Shown: in pieces, positions 61,901 to 64,000 of the stretch
How positions within the stretch are numbered: the stretch's first letter is position 1
Layout of the letters: the number at the start of each line of letters is the position of its first letter
NCBI GenBank assembly: GCA_021604865.1
Contig: BQJU01000021.1
Location: 38,785-102,784, forward strand
Direction of reading: 5' to 3'
Length of the DNA: 64,000 bases
Source of the DNA: Saprospiraceae bacterium
GTDB taxonomy: Bacteria > Bacteroidota > Bacteroidia > Chitinophagales > Saprospiraceae
Made by a program: the position numbers and the translations under genes
Notes under the pieces: model-generated
Seen by the model: only the letters and a program-made list of their open reading frames with translations
Told to the model about the DNA's origin: nothing
The model's database searches: none

Positions 61901-64000
61901 AACGGTTGGTCGCTTATGTCATTCCGGCAGGGCCATTTGATAAAGAAGAAATCCAACGGTTTTTGGTAGGTAAGTTGCCTAAATTTATGGTTCCTTCCTT
62001 GATTGTGGAAATGCAAGCATTCCCTTTGACTGTTAATGGAAAATTAGATAAAACAGCCCTTCCCGAGCCCGATGTCTCGGAAATGACGCACCAGGACTTT
62101 TTGGCACCACGCAATGAAATGGAGCAAAAGGTTGCCGAAATCTGGCAGGAATTGCTAGGATTGGAACAGGTAGGTGTGCAGGACGACTTTTTTGAATTGG
62201 GCGGTCATTCCCTTTTGGCTACCAGGGTATCTTCTGCTATCCGAAAAGAATTTCAGGTAAGCCTGGGCACTCAGGACGTTTTCATGAATCCAACAGTGGA
62301 AGAACTGGCAGCCTTGATTGCGGAACAAACTGAAAACGACCAATTGCCTCCTATCGAAAAAGTAAGCCATACTGCGAAAATACCTTTGTCTTACGCTCAG
62401 GAACGCCTGTGGTTTATCGACCAACTCAATGGCAGCACAGCCTATCACATTCCTTATGTCCAGGCATTTAAACCCAGCCTTGATTGGAAAACACTTGAAT
62501 ATGCATTGAATGTTATTGTCAACCGTCATGAAGCATTAAGAACAGTATTCAAGGAAGAATCGGGGGTTGCTTACCAGGAAGTCCTAGTAGAAAACTGCTG
62601 GGAAATGGATATTCAAAAATGGCGGGATGATGAGCATGAAAAAGACATCTCTGCTTTGATCAATGGAGAGATTACCCGGCCTTTTGATTTGGGCAAAGAT
62701 TATATGATAAGAGCCAAACTCCTCGACTTTGGAGAAAACGGCTATCTGTTGATCCTTGTATTACACCATATCGCTTCTGATGGCTGGTCCATGAATATTT
62801 TGATCAATGAAGTATTGGAATTATACCACGCCAAAATAAATGCCAAGCCTGCCAAGTTGAGCCCCAGAGAGATTCAATATACAGATTATGCCTATTGGCA
62901 ACAAGCCTACCTGACTGGTGACGTATTAGAACAAAAACTGAATTATTGGGAGACCCGATTAAAAGACCTCGAATCTTTGAGCATGCCATTGGATTATACG
63001 CGGCCGAATATTCAGAGTATGCGGGGAAGTCGGATAAAATTTAACCTTGACCCTACTATAACCCAACATTTGCACACCCTCTGTAAAGAGCAGAATGTCA
63101 CCATTTTCATGCTGATGTTAACTGTGTTTAAGGTTTTATTGTATCGATCCAGCGGTCAAACGGACATTTGCCTGGGTACTTCCGTAGCCAATAGGAATGA
63201 TAAAGATTTGGAGGGCATGATCGGATTTTTTGTCAATATGATTGCCCTGCGAAGTGATTTGAGTGGAAATCCCAAATTTACGGACCTCCTGGAGAATGTT
63301 AAAACGACAACCTTGGAAGGTTTCGACCATCAGGACACCCCTTTTGAAAAAGTAGTGGATCGGATAGTGGAAAACCGCGACATGAGTATGAGTCCCCTTT
63401 TTCAAGTCTGTTTTATTTTACAAAATACACCCAGTGAAATCGGGCTAAAGGAAGAAGCAACTGATTTGGCAAATCAGCAATTACCAAATGGTGCCTTCAA
63501 TTTTTCAAAAGCTGCGCATCAGGATAATTACCGAATTTCCAAGTACGACCTGTCCTTACATGTCGTAGAAACAGAAGAAGCCATGCAGCTTACTATGGAA
63601 TATTGTGTGGATTTATTTAAGGAATCTACTATCCATAGAATCGGCAATTTATATCGTCAACTTTTATCTACTATCGTTGCCAATCCAAGTGCCGGGATTA
63701 ATGACCTGGACATTCTTCCAGAATCAGAAAAACACCAACTGCTAGCGTCTTTTAATGCAACAGAAATCGCTTATCCGGATACTGCCACAGTAACCGACCT
63801 CTTTGCCGATCAGGTAAAACAAACTCCCTCTGCAATAGCGCTGGTATTTGGCACCCAGGAAATGAGTTATCAGGAATTGGACATTCGGTCTACCCAATTG
63901 GCTCATCACCTACAAGAAAAAGGGGTCAATCCAGGCGACTTAGTCGGCATCTGCATGGATCGTGGAGGGGAAATGATTATTAGTCTGTTGGCCATTCTCA
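58936..64000 (+). CDS. NRPS-6 (partial, 3' end beyond window): dock-C-A-T-C-A...
   Basis: An open frame from ATG 58936 runs to the window end without a stop (1688 codons seen). A TGA lies in frame two codons before the ATG, so no longer start is possible. Domains: a docking region (~1-62, ending QIKQHKEEIIAFLQ); C1 ~85-520 (SHHIVADGWS near 213); A1 ~550-1040 (Asp745; TSGSTGLPKG near 701); T1 near 1090 (GGHSLLATR); C2 ~1150-1590 (LHHIASDGWS near 1276); and the start of A2 (~1615 onward). It continues the assembly line. Termination domains must lie beyond the window. Confidence 0.93.
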   Translation, partial: MSNHKHAVGLISQAIDMGITLSLKDEKLVLKADKGQSIDQGLLAQIKQHKEEIIAFLQNRQDDLDTEVQHLPKLKAYDRSKYSRLPLSFAQERLWSIDNLTGSTNYHIPYIRHFDASLNVDALKFAVRAVIDRHETLRTVFTESQGVPYQEIMPVDSWDWNYREFSTTIGDETLNNLIAEVVNQPFNLAADFMLRTHLIHLADGSYVLILVSHHIVADGWSKTVLLRELLEFYQAKVEGRKPLLDPMEIQYADYTLWQRDNLKGPFLEKSLSYWSEKLKNVASLELPTDFVRPRIQSKRGDAMSFELDEDLSRLIHHFCKEQGVTLFMFLLAAFKVLLYRYTGQTDICIGSPIANRTQKELEQLIGFFVNTIALRDDLSGNPTFKTFLQEVKQTTLKAFQYQDVPFEKVVDLVVEDRDLSRSPLVQVMFVLQNASYEVNRGKEEMTSTSPSAVSFTSAELGNGYEVSKFDITMNLFEADGKIGFKIKYCADLFKNSTINRLGNHYKEVIKSILLNPLATINELDIMGIVEQGEILEVFNPLETTYPKEKTLVDLFVIQAEQKPENIAIVYKDQSLSYRELHERSNQLAHYLKTLGVKEETLVGICLDRSIDMIVGIMAIMKAGGIYVPMDPDYPADRLEYMIRDSAMAFMITAQSHTSILSQPSLQLVLIDGDWDKISLQATTLPTNELRPDHGLYVIYTSGSTGLPKGVLIEHRNVVRLFKTDAPLFDFNEQDVWTLFHSFCFDFSVWEMYGALLFGGKLVVVPKEVTRDAVAYSDLLQAQGVTILNQTPSSFYGIQEYFTEQYPQTNIRYVIFGGEALAPGRLGAWNAAYPDCKLINMYGITETTVHVTYQEISGQDIAAGLSVIGRPIPTLQCYILNAQMNLVPPGIIGEIYVGGAGLAREYLNRPDLTAERFIQHVIHPNGNLYKTGDLARWLPDGRMEYIGRIDDQVKIRAYRIELGEIISVLEQCPLVQQGVVIAKEDSHGNKRLVAYVIPAGPFDKEEIQRFLVGKLPKFMVPSLIVEMQAFPLTVNGKLDKTALPEPDVSEMTHQDFLAPRNEMEQKVAEIWQELLGLEQVGVQDDFFELGGHSLLATRVSSAIRKEFQVSLGTQDVFMNPTVEELAALIAEQTENDQLPPIEKVSHTAKIPLSYAQERLWFIDQLNGSTAYHIPYVQAFKPSLDWKTLEYALNVIVNRHEALRTVFKEESGVAYQEVLVENCWEMDIQKWRDDEHEKDISALINGEITRPFDLGKDYMIRAKLLDFGENGYLLILVLHHIASDGWSMNILINEVLELYHAKINAKPAKLSPREIQYTDYAYWQQAYLTGDVLEQKLNYWETRLKDLESLSMPLDYTRPNIQSMRGSRIKFNLDPTITQHLHTLCKEQNVTIFMLMLTVFKVLLYRSSGQTDICLGTSVANRNDKDLEGMIGFFVNMIALRSDLSGNPKFTDLLENVKTTTLEGFDHQDTPFEKVVDRIVENRDMSMSPLFQVCFILQNTPSEIGLKEEATDLANQQLPNGAFNFSKAAHQDNYRISKYDLSLHVVETEEAMQLTMEYCVDLFKESTIHRIGNLYRQLLSTIVANPSAGINDLDILPESEKHQLLASFNATEIAYPDTATVTDLFADQVKQTPSAIALVFGTQEMSYQELDIRSTQLAHHLQEKGVNPGDLVGICMDRGGEMIISLLAIL
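59180..62330 (+). other. NRPS module 14 (C-A-T), Thr
   Basis: The pocket reads D-F-W-N-I-G-M-V-H-K (Asp745 of FDFSVWE; MYGITETTVH), the canonical Thr code. The core-5 motif is YGITETT instead of YGPTETT, a common form in Thr domains. A Thr hydroxyl this late in the chain, or the Ser of module 4, could serve for macrolactone closure, but no thioesterase is visible to judge this. Confidence 0.75.
62370..64000 (+). other. NRPS module 15 (C and start of A), truncated by window
   Basis: The C domain is complete (PLSYAQERLWFIDQ start, LHHIASDGWS). The A domain begins near 63790 (TDLFADQVKQTPSAIAL, then ELDIRSTQLAHHL). The specificity-determining region lies outside the window. Confidence 0.8.

Noticed and set aside
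62370..64000. Thioesterase or terminal reductase at the right end
   Set aside because: No GxSxG or reductase motif is present. The sequence is a C domain followed by the beginning of an A domain, cut by the window edge.
6564..64000. Many antisense and frame-shifted open frames of 60-205 codons inside the NRPS genes
   Set aside because: They lie opposite or out of frame with intact NRPS domains, show no recognisable motifs, and recur at the same places in homologous modules, as expected for shadows.
1..64000. tRNA/rRNA genes, CRISPR arrays, insertion sequences
   Set aside because: None was seen. The only long repeats are the homologous NRPS domains and the paralogous oxygenase genes.

Overview
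The window is almost entirely one very large nonribosomal peptide synthetase (NRPS) locus, with every gene on the + strand. The organism is most likely a member of the Bacteroidota, probably in the Chitinophagales/Saprospirales range. The reasons are the CarboxypepD_reg-like plus plug plus beta-barrel outer-membrane protein at the left edge, A/T-rich ribosome-binding regions, moderate GC judged by eye, and the style of the NRPS core motifs. This taxonomic call is an inference.

Layout. (1) 53-2446: TonB-dependent-receptor-like outer-membrane protein, closed by a hairpin terminator at 2464-2490. (2) 2616-6538: a SyrD/PvdE-type peptide ABC exporter, a beta-ketoacyl-ACP synthase, a free acyl carrier protein and a 4'-phosphopantetheinyl transferase. 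These look like starter-unit, activation and export functions. (3) 6564-11030: NRPS-1 (C-A-T-C). (4) 11052-12736: an Asp/Glu racemase and a SyrP/TauD-like Fe(II)/2-oxoglutarate oxygenase. (5) 12791-28840: NRPS-2 (A-T, three C-A-T, C-A-T-E). (6) 28852-30988: two paralogous FIH/JmjC-like (cupin_8) oxygenases with ankyrin-like tails. (7) 31065-39935: NRPS-3 (dock-C-A[FkbM methyltransferase]-T-C-A-T-E). (8) 39969-46511: NRPS-4 (dock-C-A-T-C-A-T). (9) 46654-58839: NRPS-5 (dock-C-A-T-C-A-T-E-C-A[PRMT-like methyltransferase]-T). (10) 58936 to beyond 64000: NRPS-6 (dock-C-A-T-C-A...), cut by the window edge. No gap between genes exceeds 170 bases. No thioesterase domain is visible, so the assembly line continues to the right.

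I read the A-domain specificity pockets by hand, aligning to GrsA-Phe core motifs. Assuming colinearity, the predicted order is: 1 Lys-like; 2 Asp/MeAsp/Glu-like (DARH-type code, next to the racemase); 3 unassigned; 4 Ser; 5 Gly; 6 D-Leu; 7 Asn (FkbM methyltransferase); 8 D-Asp; 9 Gly; 10 Asn; 11 Asp; 12 D-Asn; 13 Tyr/Phe-like (PRMT-like methyltransferase); 14 Thr; 15 onwards beyond the window. A starter-type C domain plus KAS/ACP suggests an N-terminal acyl group. The racemase and three oxygenases suggest D- and beta-hydroxylated Asp/Asn residues. The product is therefore probably a long, acidic, Asp/Asn-rich lipopeptide, perhaps metal-binding.

Most unusual points: a protein-arginine-methyltransferase fold with both double-E-loop glutamates embedded in an adenylation domain (NRPS-5); an FkbM-family methyltransferase embedded in an Asn adenylation domain (NRPS-3); a module split across two proteins around the racemase and oxygenase genes; and tandem FIH-like oxygenases fused to ankyrin-like repeats in a cluster with three Asn modules.
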